From the NCBI RefSeq assembly GCF_904848585.1, contig NZ_CAJHCR010000001.1:496001-560000 (forward strand): a stretch of 64,000 bases of DNA, given 5' to 3'. Shown here piece by piece: positions 7,803-16,688 of this stretch (position 1 is the stretch's first letter; each line of letters opens with the position of its first letter). Source of the DNA: Paraburkholderia kirstenboschensis. GTDB taxonomy: Bacteria > Pseudomonadota > Gammaproteobacteria > Burkholderiales > Burkholderiaceae. The position numbers and the translations under genes were made by a program. The notes beneath the pieces are model-generated. The model did no database searches and was not told where the DNA came from. It was given only the letters and a program-made list of their open reading frames with translations.

Positions 7803-9173
7803 ATGCCCTCATCTCCGTTGGAAAGCCGTCTGCGCTACGAATTTCGCAATGCGGAATTGCTGCGCCAGGCTTTAACACACCGCAGTCACAGTTCCACGCA
7901 CAACGAACGGCTCGAATTTCTAGGCGATTCCGTTCTGAATTGCGCGGTGGCTGCGCTTTTGTTCCAACGTTTCGGAAAGCTGGACGAAGGCGACCTGTCC
8001 CGAGTCCGCGCGAATCTGGTCAAACAGCAATCGCTTTACGAAATCGCTCAGGCCCTGAATATCTCCGAAGGGCTGCGGCTCGGGGAAGGCGAACTGCGCA
8101 GCGGCGGCTTCCGTAGGCCGTCAATCCTTGCTGACACGCTTGAAGCGGTGCTGGGTGCAGTGTTCCTCGACGGCGGCTTCGAAGCCGCCCAGACGGTCAT
8201 CAAGCGCCTGTACGTGCCAATCCTCGATCACATCGACCCGCGCACGCTCGGCAAAGATGCCAAGACGCTTTTGCAGGAATATCTGCAAGGTCACAAGATC
8301 GCGTTGCCCACGTACACCGTCGTAGCCACGCATGGTGCAGCGCACAATCAGCAATTCGAAGTCGAATGTACGGTGCCGAAGCTGGACGTGAAGGTCTCTG
8401 GCTCTGGCGCCAGTCGGCGGGCGGCTGAGCAGGCCGCAGCCAAAAAAGCGCTCGATGAGGTTCTCGCCGCCGCGCCGGCAGTGGTCGGCAAGTCGAAGCG
8501 CTCAAAAGGCGCCCGCGCAGCGAAAAACGCCGAGCTCGAGATAGTCCCCGGCGTGACCGGCGTCCAAACCGCGCTCGACCTGCGCAGCCCGGATCGCAAG
8601 AGCGAGCGCGGCGCGGCTAGAGGAGAACCGCGGGTAACGTCCGCGACAGAGCCCGCAGCGGAACGCAGCGCGTTGGCGGTTGCGGTTGCGGCTGCGCCGT
8701 TGGCGGTGATTCGCGCGGCGCACGTCGAGTACAGCGCACCGGAAAGAGTCGAACGCGCCGATAAGGGCGAGAGGCTGGAGAAAGCCGACAGGGCGGAAAA
8801 GTTCGAGAAATCGGACAAAGCCGCGGCACAGCCCGGCGACAAATCCGCGGAAAAATCGGCGGGGGACAAGCCGGCGGACAAGCCGGACGCGAAGCCGGCC
8901 GAAGCCCGCGCGGCCGAACCGAAATTCGGCGAACCGAAAGCAGCCGAGCCGAAAGCAGCCGAACCTAAAGCCGCCGAGGCAAAACCCGCCGAGCCCAAGC
9001 CCGCCGAACCGAAGGCAGAGTCCGCCGCCGTCCGCGGCGTAGACAAACCGCACCGCAGTCGCGAACCGGCGCCCGACGCGGTATCGCCCGCGACGAGCAC
9101 TGCGGCTCCCACCGAAAACGAACCCGGCGTAGCCGACGCGGTACAAACGCGCGTCGCCGACGCGGGCCATTGA
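7803..9173 (+). CDS. rnc: ribonuclease III with long low-complexity C-terminal extension
   Basis: RNase III cleaves double-stranded RNA in rRNA and mRNA processing. The catalytic domain carries the signature [12 protein letters not shown] (about residues 35-46) and the second acidic patch [16 protein letters not shown]. The dsRNA-binding domain spans about 155-224 ([12 protein letters not shown]...[21 protein letters not shown]). The first 225 residues match a standard enzyme. A further 230 residues are Ala/Lys/Glu/Pro-rich, with degenerate KAAEP repeats near 375-405. Burkholderia RNase III proteins are known to be long. The function of the tail is unknown. era follows 52 nt downstream. Confidence 0.95.
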   Translation: MPSSPLESRLRYEFRNAELLRQALTHRSHSSTHNERLEFLGDSVLNCAVAALLFQRFGKLDEGDLSRVRANLVKQQSLYEIAQALNISEGLRLGEGELRSGGFRRPSILADTLEAVLGAVFLDGGFEAAQTVIKRLYVPILDHIDPRTLGKDAKTLLQEYLQGHKIALPTYTVVATHGAAHNQQFEVECTVPKLDVKVSGSGASRRAAEQAAAKKALDEVLAAAPAVVGKSKRSKGARAAKNAELEIVPGVTGVQTALDLRSPDRKSERGAARGEPRVTSATEPAAERSALAVAVAAAPLAVIRAAHVEYSAPERVERADKGERLEKADRAEKFEKSDKAAAQPGDKSAEKSAGDKPADKPDAKPAEARAAEPKFGEPKAAEPKAAEPKAAEAKPAEPKPAEPKAESAAVRGVDKPHRSREPAPDAVSPATSTAAPTENEPGVADAVQTRVADAGH

Positions 9174-9225
9174 TTGCCCCGGCGCGCCACCCGAGCGCGT
9201 CTATCCGAACCTGCCGTAGCCCAAT

Positions 9226-10125
9226 ATGAACGCTCCCACTCCCACTGGTTTCCGCTGCGGCATGGTCGCGATCGTCGGCCGCCCGAACGTCGGCAAATCC
9301 ACGCTGATGAACGCGCTGGTCGGCCAGAAAGTCAGCATCACGTCGCGCAAGGCGCAGACTACGCGCCATCGCATCACCGGCATTCATACGCTCGAAGACG
9401 TCCAATACATTTTTGTCGACACGCCCGGTTTTCAGACCAAGCACAGCGGCGCGCTGAACCGTTCGCTGAACCGCGCGGTGACCTCCACGCTGACTTCAGT
9501 CGATACGATTCTGTTCGTAATCGAGGCCGGCCGTTTCGGCCCGGACGACCAGAAAGTGCTCGACCTGATTCCGCCTTCTGTGCCCACGCTGCTGATCGCA
9601 AACAAGCTCGATCGTGTGTCGGATAAAGACTCGCTGTTTCCGTTCATGCAGCAGGTCAGCGCGCTGCGCCAGTTCAGCGAGATCGTGCCGCTGTCGGCCA
9701 AGAACCCGGACGATATCAAGCGTCTGATGGCCACCATCAAGCCGTATCTGCCGGAAGGCGCACCGATCTACGGCGAAGACGATCTCACCGATCGCAGCGA
9801 GCGCTTTCTCGCCGCCGAGATTCTGCGCGAGAAAGTTTTCCGCTGGACCGGCGACGAACTGCCGTACACGAGCACCGTGCTGATCGACAAATTCGAAACC
9901 GAAGGACGCCTGCGCCGCATCTTCGCGACGATCCTCGTCGAACGCGACACGCACAAGGCCATGATCATCGGCCAGAAGGGTGCGAAGCTGAAGCAGATCA
10001 GCACCGAGGCGCGCCTCGACATGGAGAAGCTGTTCGACGGACCCATATATCTGGAAACCTTCATCAAGGTGAAGAGCGGTTGGGCCGACAACGAAGCGGG
10101 ACTTCGTGCGTATGGGTACGAATGA
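9226..10125 (+). CDS. era: GTPase Era
   Basis: This 299-aa GTPase is required for 16S rRNA maturation and 30S assembly. The N-terminal G domain shows GRPNVGKST (about residues 18-26), DTPGFQ, NKLD and SAK. The C-terminal KH domain carries the [22 protein letters not shown] stretch that binds the 3' end of 16S rRNA. Start ATG 9226. The gene ends inside the predicted start of recO (14-nt overlap), so translation is probably coupled. The rnc-era-recO order is widely conserved. Confidence 0.97.
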   Translation: MNAPTPTGFRCGMVAIVGRPNVGKSTLMNALVGQKVSITSRKAQTTRHRITGIHTLEDVQYIFVDTPGFQTKHSGALNRSLNRAVTSTLTSVDTILFVIEAGRFGPDDQKVLDLIPPSVPTLLIANKLDRVSDKDSLFPFMQQVSALRQFSEIVPLSAKNPDDIKRLMATIKPYLPEGAPIYGEDDLTDRSERFLAAEILREKVFRWTGDELPYTSTVLIDKFETEGRLRRIFATILVERDTHKAMIIGQKGAKLKQISTEARLDMEKLFDGPIYLETFIKVKSGWADNEAGLRAYGYE

Positions 10126-11029
10126 CGCGTGGGTCACGCTGAATTCCGACACGGATCCGGACGACTCGGAGCCGGCCGCGCCGTCGCGCGAGCCGTCAAA
10201 ACAGGCTCGCGTTAGCCGCAAATCTTCCACTAAAAGCACGTCCGACGCGGGTCCCGGTGACGCGCCCCGCAAGGCGCCGGCTCGCCGGCCCTCGCGCAGT
10301 TCCGCTTCGGCTTCCGAATACCGGATCGCCGAGCAGCCCGCCTTCGTTCTGCATAGCTACCCATATCGCGAGACGAGTCTGATCATCGACGTGCTGTCGC
10401 GCGATCACGGTCGCCTCGCGCTCGTCGCCAAGGGCGCGAAGCGTCCGCACTCCGCGTTGCGCGGCGTGTTGCAGACGTTCCAGCCGCTCGCGTTGTCGTG
10501 GTCCGGCAGGGGCGAGGTGCGCACGCTGACCGGTGCGGAATGGGTCGGCGGCATGCTGCCTTTGACGGGCGACGCGCTGCTGTGCGGCTTCTACGTGAAT
10601 GAACTCCTCGTGAAGTTCTGCGCGCGCGAAGATCCGCATCCGCAACTGTTCCATCACTATGTCGTCACCATGACGCGTCTCGCGCACGACGAGCCGCCGG
10701 TCCAGGTGCTGCGCTCGTTCGAGCGCGTGCTGCTGCGCGAAACCGGTTATGCGATGGCGCTCGATCGCACGGTCGCGCGCAAAGCGGTGGAAGCCGGCAG
10801 CCGTTATGTGTTCGATCCCGAGCGCGGCGTGCGCGAAGCGTCCGACGATCTGCCCGCGCAATGGCCGGTGATCGCGGGTCAAACCTTGCTTGATATGGAA
10901 AAGGACGATTACCATCGGGCGCAGACCGTGGCGCAAAGCAAAACGCTGATGCGCTTTCTGCTCAACACTTACCTTGGCGGCACGCCGCTCGCGACGCGCC
11001 AGATCCTGATCGACTTGCAGAACTTATGA
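10112..11029 (+). CDS. recO: DNA repair protein RecO with N-terminal extension
   Basis: RecO helps load RecA at gaps in the RecF pathway. The OB-fold domain begins only at about residue 70 ([41 protein letters not shown]). A helical C-terminal domain follows. The first 70 residues are Ser/Ala/Pro/Arg-rich and have no counterpart in the E. coli protein. ATG 10112 is preferred over GTG 10106, and no later in-frame ATG precedes the core. The gene overlaps era by 14 nt, and its stop overlaps the pdxJ start (ATGA). Total length 305 aa. Confidence 0.92.
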   Translation: MGTNDAWVTLNSDTDPDDSEPAAPSREPSKQARVSRKSSTKSTSDAGPGDAPRKAPARRPSRSSASASEYRIAEQPAFVLHSYPYRETSLIIDVLSRDHGRLALVAKGAKRPHSALRGVLQTFQPLALSWSGRGEVRTLTGAEWVGGMLPLTGDALLCGFYVNELLVKFCAREDPHPQLFHHYVVTMTRLAHDEPPVQVLRSFERVLLRETGYAMALDRTVARKAVEAGSRYVFDPERGVREASDDLPAQWPVIAGQTLLDMEKDDYHRAQTVAQSKTLMRFLLNTYLGGTPLATRQILIDLQNL

Positions 11030-11790
11030 GCTTCTTTCTAACGTCGCCGAATGTGATTGATCTCGGCGTGAACATCGATCACGTCGCCACGCTGCGCAAC
11101 GCGCGCGGCACCTCGTACCCCGACCCGATCCGCGCCGCGTTGATGGCCGAGGAGGCAGGCGCCGACGTCATCACGTTGCATCTGCGTGAAGATCGCCGCC
11201 ATATCGTGGACGCCGACGTGCACGCGCTGCGTCCGCTGCTCAAGACGCGGATGAACCTCGAATGCGCGGTCACGCAGGAGATGCTCGACATCGCCTGCGA
11301 AGTAAAGCCGCATGACGTTTGCCTCGTGCCAGAAAAGCGCCAGGAATTGACCACCGAAGGCGGTCTGGACGTCGCCGGCCAGTTCGAGGCCGTGCGCGCC
11401 GCGTGCCGGCAACTGGCCGATGCGAACTCGCGCGTGTCGCTCTTCATCGATCCGGACGAGACGCAGATCCGTGCAGCACACGAAGCCGGCGCGCCGGTAA
11501 TCGAACTGCACACCGGACGTTATGCCGAGGCGCACGATCCAGCCGAACAACAGCGCGAATATGAGCGCGTGGTTCGCGCGGTCGAATTTGGCGCGACGCT
11601 CGGTATCAAGGTGAACGCCGGCCACGGCCTGCACTACACGAACGTCCAGCAGATCGCGGCGATCGACGGCATCGTCGAGCTGAATATCGGTCACGCGATC
11701 GTCGCGCATGCGATTTTCGCGGGCTGGGACAACGCGGTGCGCGAGATGAAGGCGATCATGGTCGCCGCGCGTCTCGGCGCACGTGCGTAA
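11026..11790 (+). CDS. pdxJ: pyridoxine 5'-phosphate synthase
   Basis: This 254-aa TIM-barrel enzyme condenses 1-deoxyxylulose 5-phosphate with 3-amino-2-oxopropyl phosphate in the DXP-dependent vitamin B6 pathway. Family motifs are clear: [22 protein letters not shown] near the N-terminus, [12 protein letters not shown], and near the end [13 protein letters not shown] and [10 protein letters not shown]. The start overlaps the recO stop (ATGA at 11026-11029). acpS follows 15 nt downstream, as in many proteobacteria. Confidence 0.98.
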   Translation: MSFFLTSPNVIDLGVNIDHVATLRNARGTSYPDPIRAALMAEEAGADVITLHLREDRRHIVDADVHALRPLLKTRMNLECAVTQEMLDIACEVKPHDVCLVPEKRQELTTEGGLDVAGQFEAVRAACRQLADANSRVSLFIDPDETQIRAAHEAGAPVIELHTGRYAEAHDPAEQQREYERVVRAVEFGATLGIKVNAGHGLHYTNVQQIAAIDGIVELNIGHAIVAHAIFAGWDNAVREMKAIMVAARLGARA

Positions 11791-11805
11791 CTGACCGGCC
11801 CCCAT

Positions 11806-12231
11806 ATGGCGATCTACGGAATCGGTACAGACATCGTTCAGGTGAGTCGCGTCGCGGCGGTCATGACGCGCACCAAAGGCCGCTTTGCCGAGAAGGTGCT
11901 CGGTCCCGACGAGCTGCGTGTCTATCACGCACGCAACGCTCGTTCGGCCGCGCGCGGGCTCGCGTTCCTCGCCACCAGATTCTCGGCGAAGGAGGCCTTT
12001 TCGAAGGCGATCGGTCTCGGCATGCACTGGCCCATGACATGGCGCGCGCTGCAAACGCTCAACAAGCCGAGCGGCGAGCCCATGGTGGTCGCCTCCGGCG
12101 AGTTGGCCGAGTGGCTCGAGGCGCGCGGCATCACGGCGCGCGTCACGATCACCGACGAGCGCGATTACGCGGTGTCGTTCGTGATTGCCGAAAGTGCGCA
12201 AGCAGAAGAGGCGAACGGCTCCAACCTGTGA
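11806..12231 (+). CDS. acpS: holo-[acyl-carrier-protein] synthase
   Basis: This 141-aa enzyme transfers phosphopantetheine from CoA to a serine of acyl carrier protein. The two hallmark motifs are [11 protein letters not shown] (residues 5-15, metal-binding Asp) and [13 protein letters not shown] (around residue 63, catalytic Glu/Lys). The C-terminal beta part ends [11 protein letters not shown]. It follows pdxJ by 15 nt in the same operon. Confidence 0.96.
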   Translation: MAIYGIGTDIVQVSRVAAVMTRTKGRFAEKVLGPDELRVYHARNARSAARGLAFLATRFSAKEAFSKAIGLGMHWPMTWRALQTLNKPSGEPMVVASGELAEWLEARGITARVTITDERDYAVSFVIAESAQAEEANGSNL

Positions 12232-12315
12232 GCTGCGGCTCGATAGAAATAATCGTGAATGCGGCCCGCGCGGTCGCGTGTCTCCTTGCTCCACGCAATC
12301 TTCAAGCGGAATTCA

Positions 12316-13344
12316 ATGAAAACCAATCCCGGACCGGTGATGCTCGACGTCGTCGGCAAAACGCTGAACGACGACGACAAGCGCCGCCTCGCCCATCCGA
12401 TGACCGGCGGCGTGATTCTGTTCGCACGCCACTACGAGAGCCGGGCGCAACTGATTGCGCTGACCGACTCGATCCGCGCGATTCGCGAGGACTTGCTGAT
12501 CGCGGTCGACCACGAAGGCGGACGCGTGCAGCGCTTCCGGACCGACGGCTTCACGGTGCTTCCGGCAATGGGCAAGCTTGGCGCGCTATGGGACAGCGAC
12601 GTTCTGCACGCCACCAAGGTCACGACCGCGGTCGGCTATATCCTCGCTTCCGAGTTGCGCGCCTGCGACATCGACATGAGCTTTACGCCGGTGCTCGATC
12701 TGAACTACGGCCAGTCGCAGGTAATCGGCGATCGCGCGTTTCATAGCGACCCGCGCGTCGTGACGATGCTCGCGAAAAGCCTCAATCACGGTCTCGCGCT
12801 CGCCGGCATGAGCAACTGCGGCAAACACTTTCCGGGGCATGGTTTCGCGCACGCCGATTCGCACGTCGCGATGCCCGTCGACGAACGCTCGCTCGACGAG
12901 ATTCTGCGCGACGACGTGGCGCCGTATGACTGGCTCGGGCTGTCGCTGGGCTCGGTGATTCCCGCACACGTGGTCTATCCGCAAGTCGACTCGAAGCCGG
13001 CGGGCTTTTCACGCGTCTGGCTACAGGAAATTCTGCGCGGCAAGCTGCGCTTCGAGGGCGCTATTTTTAGCGATGACCTGTCGATGGAAGCGGCGCGCCA
13101 GGGCGGCACGCTCACCGAAGGCGCGACTGCGGCGCTGCAGGCCGGTTGCGACATGGTGCTGATCTGCAATCAGCCAGAACAGGCCGAAAAGGTGCTGGAC
13201 GAACTGCGCTTCACGCCATCGAAGGAATCGCGGCAGCGGGTGAAGCGCATGCGCCCGCGCGACAAGGCGCTGAAGTGGAGCAAGCTGGTGGCGGAGCCGC
13301 GATATCTGCAAGCGCAGGCTTTGCTGCGCAGCGTGTTTGCCTGA
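12316..13344 (+). CDS. nagZ: beta-N-acetylhexosaminidase NagZ
   Basis: This 342-aa cytosolic GH3 enzyme removes N-acetylglucosamine from anhydromuropeptides during peptidoglycan recycling. The barrel carries VDHEGGRVQRF, the KHFPGHG loop (170-176), DSH, and the FSDDLSM segment (251-257) that holds the nucleophilic aspartate. ATG 12316 is chosen because GCGGA lies 6 nt upstream. An ATG at 12259 would add 19 residues without family support. It is the last plus-strand gene before a bidirectional terminator. Confidence 0.96.
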   Translation: MKTNPGPVMLDVVGKTLNDDDKRRLAHPMTGGVILFARHYESRAQLIALTDSIRAIREDLLIAVDHEGGRVQRFRTDGFTVLPAMGKLGALWDSDVLHATKVTTAVGYILASELRACDIDMSFTPVLDLNYGQSQVIGDRAFHSDPRVVTMLAKSLNHGLALAGMSNCGKHFPGHGFAHADSHVAMPVDERSLDEILRDDVAPYDWLGLSLGSVIPAHVVYPQVDSKPAGFSRVWLQEILRGKLRFEGAIFSDDLSMEAARQGGTLTEGATAALQAGCDMVLICNQPEQAEKVLDELRFTPSKESRQRVKRMRPRDKALKWSKLVAEPRYLQAQALLRSVFA

Positions 13345-13368
13345 GCGGCACGCGAAGACAGTAGATAA

Positions 13369-13400
13369 AACAACGGCGCCTCGCTTCAGGCGCCGTTGTT
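13369..13400. terminator. bidirectional terminator between nagZ and the NtrC-type regulator
   Basis: A perfect 12-bp stem (AACAACGGCGCC with GGCGCCGTTGTT) and an 8-nt loop lie between two convergent genes. On the minus strand the stem ends in a T-rich GTTGTTTTATC. On the plus strand the T-tract is short. Confidence 0.8.
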
Positions 13401-13481
13401 CATTGGTCACACGCACGCGCACACGCGCGCGTCCCCGGTCCGCTTTGCGAGCGCTTCGACGCGCAAAGCGGAAGAGGGAGC

Positions 13482-14864
13482 TTAGTTAAGCCGCATCCGT
13501 TGCAGCTTGTTGTACAGCGTCTTCGGGCTGATGCCCAGCAGCGACGCCGCCCGATGGCGTGTACCGCCTACCGCGTCGAGCGTCGCGCGAATCAGCATTT
13601 CTTCGACATCGGCGAGCGGGGTGCCGACCGTGACCTGAACGCGGCTGCCATTCAGATCGCGACCGTTGACCGAGCCCGCTTCGTCGGCGCGCAACGACTC
13701 CAGCACATCGCCCGACGCGTGGTACGCGCGCCGTACGCGGTCCTGCAACTCGCGCACGTTGCCCGGCCATTCGTAAGTCAGACACTCGCGCAGGAAGTTG
13801 GGCCCGAGCTGCTTGGCGACATCGGACGCGCCGCGCGCGGCGGCGTCATGATTCAGTTCGTCGACAATTGCCTGCGCGATCAGCGCCGGATCTTCGCCGC
13901 GCTCGCGCAACGGCGGCAGCGTCACCGCTGCGGCTTCGAGACGCAGCGCGAGGTCTTCATGCAAACTGCCGTCCGCGACCGCAGCGCGCGGCGCCTTGCG
14001 CGTCGACGCGATCAACCGGAAGTCGGTCACCACCTGACTCGTGCCGCCGACCCGCATGAAGGTCTGCGAATCGAGCGCGCGCAGCAGTGCTTCCTGCTGC
14101 GCGCGCGGCAACTCAGCGATTTCGTCGATGAAAAGCGTCCCGCCGCTCGCCTGCTCGAAGAGGCCCGGCTCGCGCTGATCGGCGCCGCCGAACGCGCCGC
14201 GTTCGTGGCCGAACAGCACGCTATCCAGCGAATGCAACTGCGTTGTGGCGGCCGCGCTCCGGCAATCGAGCGTGACGAACGGGCCTTTGCGGCGCCGGCT
14301 CATGTCGTGCATCGTCCGAGCCGCCACCTGCTTGCCGGTGCCGGCTTCGCCTGAAATCAGCACGGCTGCTTCGGTCGGCGCGATATGTTCGATCGTGTCG
14401 TAGACGTGCTGCATTGCGCCGCTGCGACCGAGCACCGAGCCGAAGCGCCCAAGTTGACGCAACGATGCGCGCAGCGTCTGCACTTCTTCAGTCAACTCGT
14501 ACGGACGCGGAATTCGCGCAAGCAGACTGCGCAGGCGCGGAATGTTGACCGGCTTCAGCAGATAGTCCCAGATGCCATGCCGCAAGCCCTCGATCGCGCT
14601 CTCCACGGTCGCGTTGCCGGTCATGACGATGACGGGCAGCGCGCCGCCTGGCGGTTGCGCGGGCAGATGCTGCAACAGATCGAGCCCGCTGCCGTCGGGG
14701 AGATTCAGGTCGACCAGAACGACGTCGGGGATGAAACGCGTCAGCGCGGCGCGCGCTTCGGCGATGGTCGTCGCGGTGTCGACTGAAAAGCCGTCCGCGG
14801 CAAGAATCGCGGATAGGCCCGACAGGCTATTGGGGTCGTCTTCAACAATCAGAGCGTGTGGCAT
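13482..14864 (-). CDS. NtrC-type response regulator with atypical GAFTGA loop
   Basis: The 460-aa protein has three domains. The receiver spans residues 1-115 (acidic pair Asp9/Asp10, phospho-acceptor Asp52, Thr82, Lys104). An AAA+ domain spans about 145-380 (Walker A GEAGTGK at 172-178, Walker B GGTLFIDE at 241-248, GNVRELQ). A Fis-type helix-turn-helix closes the protein (RHRAASLLGISPKTLYNKLQRM). The loop that contacts sigma-54, normally GAFTGA, reads GAFGGA (223-228), losing the key threonine. It may therefore act on a non-sigma-54 promoter or be impaired. No histidine kinase gene is adjacent. Target genes are unknown. Confidence 0.88.
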   Translation of the reverse strand: MPHALIVEDDPNSLSGLSAILAADGFSVDTATTIAEARAALTRFIPDVVLVDLNLPDGSGLDLLQHLPAQPPGGALPVIVMTGNATVESAIEGLRHGIWDYLLKPVNIPRLRSLLARIPRPYELTEEVQTLRASLRQLGRFGSVLGRSGAMQHVYDTIEHIAPTEAAVLISGEAGTGKQVAARTMHDMSRRRKGPFVTLDCRSAAATTQLHSLDSVLFGHERGAFGGADQREPGLFEQASGGTLFIDEIAELPRAQQEALLRALDSQTFMRVGGTSQVVTDFRLIASTRKAPRAAVADGSLHEDLALRLEAAAVTLPPLRERGEDPALIAQAIVDELNHDAAARGASDVAKQLGPNFLRECLTYEWPGNVRELQDRVRRAYHASGDVLESLRADEAGSVNGRDLNGSRVQVTVGTPLADVEEMLIRATLDAVGGTRHRAASLLGISPKTLYNKLQRMRLN

Positions 14865-15222
14865 GGCGAGCGCAACTTTTTAAATGGATGAAATAGCCGC
14901 TTCGCTGCGCCGGAACCGCGGCGCGGCGAAGCGGGCACGATGGCTGGCCGGTACTGTCGGTCGGATGCGTCGCCTCGCAAGTCAGCATCAGCCGGGTGGT
15001 GCAAAAGCGGCCCCGGTCGGCATGACCGCGGTACCCGGCATTCATGACACCGGGCGAAGCGGGCGGCGAGTCGACTCACGTAGTTCTGGTCCTTTGCTGT
15101 ATCTGATCGGGCGATTCGCCGCGCGCTGGTTAGCATCTCGGCCCGCCTGGTTCTAATCACCGGCATCCCTGCGGCCGCGATGCAACGCTGCAAGGGCGCC
15201 GGCAGTTACTTCGCTTCAGCTC
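14865..15222. other. intergenic region, nothing recognised
   Basis: This 358-nt gap lies upstream of the NtrC-type regulator and after csbD (both minus strand). I see no sigma-54 -24/-12 element, no strong terminator and no credible ORF. It presumably holds the regulator's promoter. Confidence 0.5.
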
Positions 15223-15429
15223 TCAGATATCCCGATTGCTGTCGAAGAAGCGGCGTACTTCGCGCTCCGCGTCCTCGCGTGTTTTGCCGTAGCGTTCCTG
15301 AATCAGGCCCGCGAGCCGGTCGGCGCGACCTTCGGCCTTGGTGAGTTCGTCGTCGGTCAGTTCGCCCCACGCAGCCTTCGCTTTACCAACCAGTTGCTTC
15401 CACTTGCCTTCAGCGATGTCGTTATTCAT
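15223..15429 (-). CDS. CsbD-family stress protein
   Basis: The 68-aa hydrophilic, highly charged protein matches the CsbD family from end to end: MNNDIAEGKWKQLVGKAKAAWGELTDDELTKAEGRADRLAGLIQERYGKTREDAEREV. Members are induced by general stress in many bacteria (E. coli YjbJ), but their molecular role is unknown. It is a single gene on the minus strand. GGAG sits a few bases upstream of its ATG at 15429. Confidence 0.93.
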   Translation of the reverse strand: MNNDIAEGKWKQLVGKAKAAWGELTDDELTKAEGRADRLAGLIQERYGKTREDAEREVRRFFDSNRDI

Positions 15430-15616
15430 CTCGCATCTCCGGAGTCGAAATATATTAGGTATGGGGTGTCTAGCAGGACCTATGCCAACGCTGTTTGATT
15501 CGGCATATCAAGGGCTTACCTTTGGCGAAGACGGCAACATCGGGTGCCGCGCCCGGAAATTTGGACAAAATTGCCGGTAAAGTTTTCCTCAACGATACTC
15601 GGCGGCACAAAAAAGA

Positions 15617-15640
15617 AAAAGCGCCCAATTGGGCGCTTTT
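15617..15640. terminator. bidirectional terminator downstream of efp
   Basis: A perfect 24-bp palindrome centred on AATT (AAAAGCGCCC-AATT-GGGCGCTTTT) lies about 50 nt after the efp stop on the minus strand. T-rich sequence follows the stem on both strands: TTTCTTTTTT downstream of efp, and TTTTCATTTTTTT on the plus strand. Confidence 0.85.
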
Positions 15641-15692
15641 CATTTTTTTGCCAGCGCGCGTGCGTCGCGCTGGCGGAACGGCTTGGCGGCGC

Positions 15693-16250
15693 TTATGCGC
15701 GGCTGCGGTACTCGTGCGTACGCGTGTCGATTTCGATCTTGTCGCCGATGTTGCAGAAGAGCGGCACTTGCAGTTCGAAACCGGTGTTCAGCTTGGCATT
15801 CTTCAGCACCTTGCCCGACGACGTGTCGCCCTTGACAGCCGGTTCCGTGTAGATGATTTCGCGGACCAGCGTGGTCGGCAGTTCGACGGAGATGGCTTTC
15901 TCGTTGTAGAACACGACTTCGCAAGTCATGCCGTCTTCGAGGTAGTTCATCGCGTCGCCCATCATTTCGGCTTCGACTTCATACTGGTTGTAGTCGGCGT
16001 CCATGAACACGTACATAGGGTCGGCGAAGTACGAGTACGTCACTTCCTTGCGCTCGAGCACGACGACGTCGAACTTGTCGTCTGCCTTGTACACGCTTTC
16101 CATGCCTGCGCCGGTCAGCAGGTTCTTGAACTTCATCTTGACGACGGCGGAGTTGCGGCCCGATTTGTTGTATTCGGCCTTTTGCACGACCATTGCGTCT
16201 GCGCCGATCATCACGACGTTACCGGTGCGGAGTTCCTGTGCGGTCTTCAT
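15693..16250 (-). CDS. efp: elongation factor P, arginine-32 type
   Basis: The 185-aa tRNA-mimic factor relieves ribosome stalling at polyproline. It has the KOW-like N domain and two OB domains; the C-terminal signature reads [18 protein letters not shown]. The tip of the first domain is NKSGRNSA with Arg32, not lysine. This is the target of EarP rhamnosylation in beta- and some gammaproteobacteria, and earP lies 438 nt upstream on the same strand. AGGACAG precedes the ATG by about 4 nt. A strong terminator follows. Confidence 0.97.
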   Translation of the reverse strand: MKTAQELRTGNVVMIGADAMVVQKAEYNKSGRNSAVVKMKFKNLLTGAGMESVYKADDKFDVVVLERKEVTYSYFADPMYVFMDADYNQYEVEAEMMGDAMNYLEDGMTCEVVFYNEKAISVELPTTLVREIIYTEPAVKGDTSSGKVLKNAKLNTGFELQVPLFCNIGDKIEIDTRTHEYRSRA

Positions 16251-16688
16251 AAAACTGTCCTGTACGAAATAAGTAGCTTCAACTTGTGCTCAACGGCATA
16301 CGGCGCAAGCGGCTTCGACGTTTCCTGCGCTTTGCGCCGCGCCGCGATGAAACGGCCCGGCCATAAGCGGTGCATGAAGCGTGGTTGGCTTGCTGCGAGG
16401 GTTCCAGTGGCGTAGCCGATGCGACGCGTTCCGCAATTCCCGCAAATCCGTTACCTGCTTTTTACCCGATGCGGGCGTGTACACGAGTGGCGCCGGTCGG
16501 CAGCGTGTGTCCTGTCGTGCTTTTTTCTCCACCTCTCCACCATTTGCCGTGCGGCTCGCGTACAGCATCGCATTTGCATCTTTCGATGCCGGGGAAACGG
16601 GCTGAAAGGCGGAGATAAAAGACAACTAAAACCAAGATTTTGTGCTGCGATCGGGCCGCGCTTGCGTCGTCGGCCGTTGGATAACCGC
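16251..16688. other. intergenic region between earP and efp
   Basis: This 438-nt gap is unusually long for the earP-efp pair. It probably holds the efp promoter on the minus strand, but I cannot name good -35/-10 boxes. The overlapping ORFs in it are composition-driven and not credible. No RNA gene is recognised. Confidence 0.5.

Noticed and set aside
15495..16415. 306-aa plus-strand frame opposite efp
   Set aside because: Antisense to efp, whose full length and motifs are intact.
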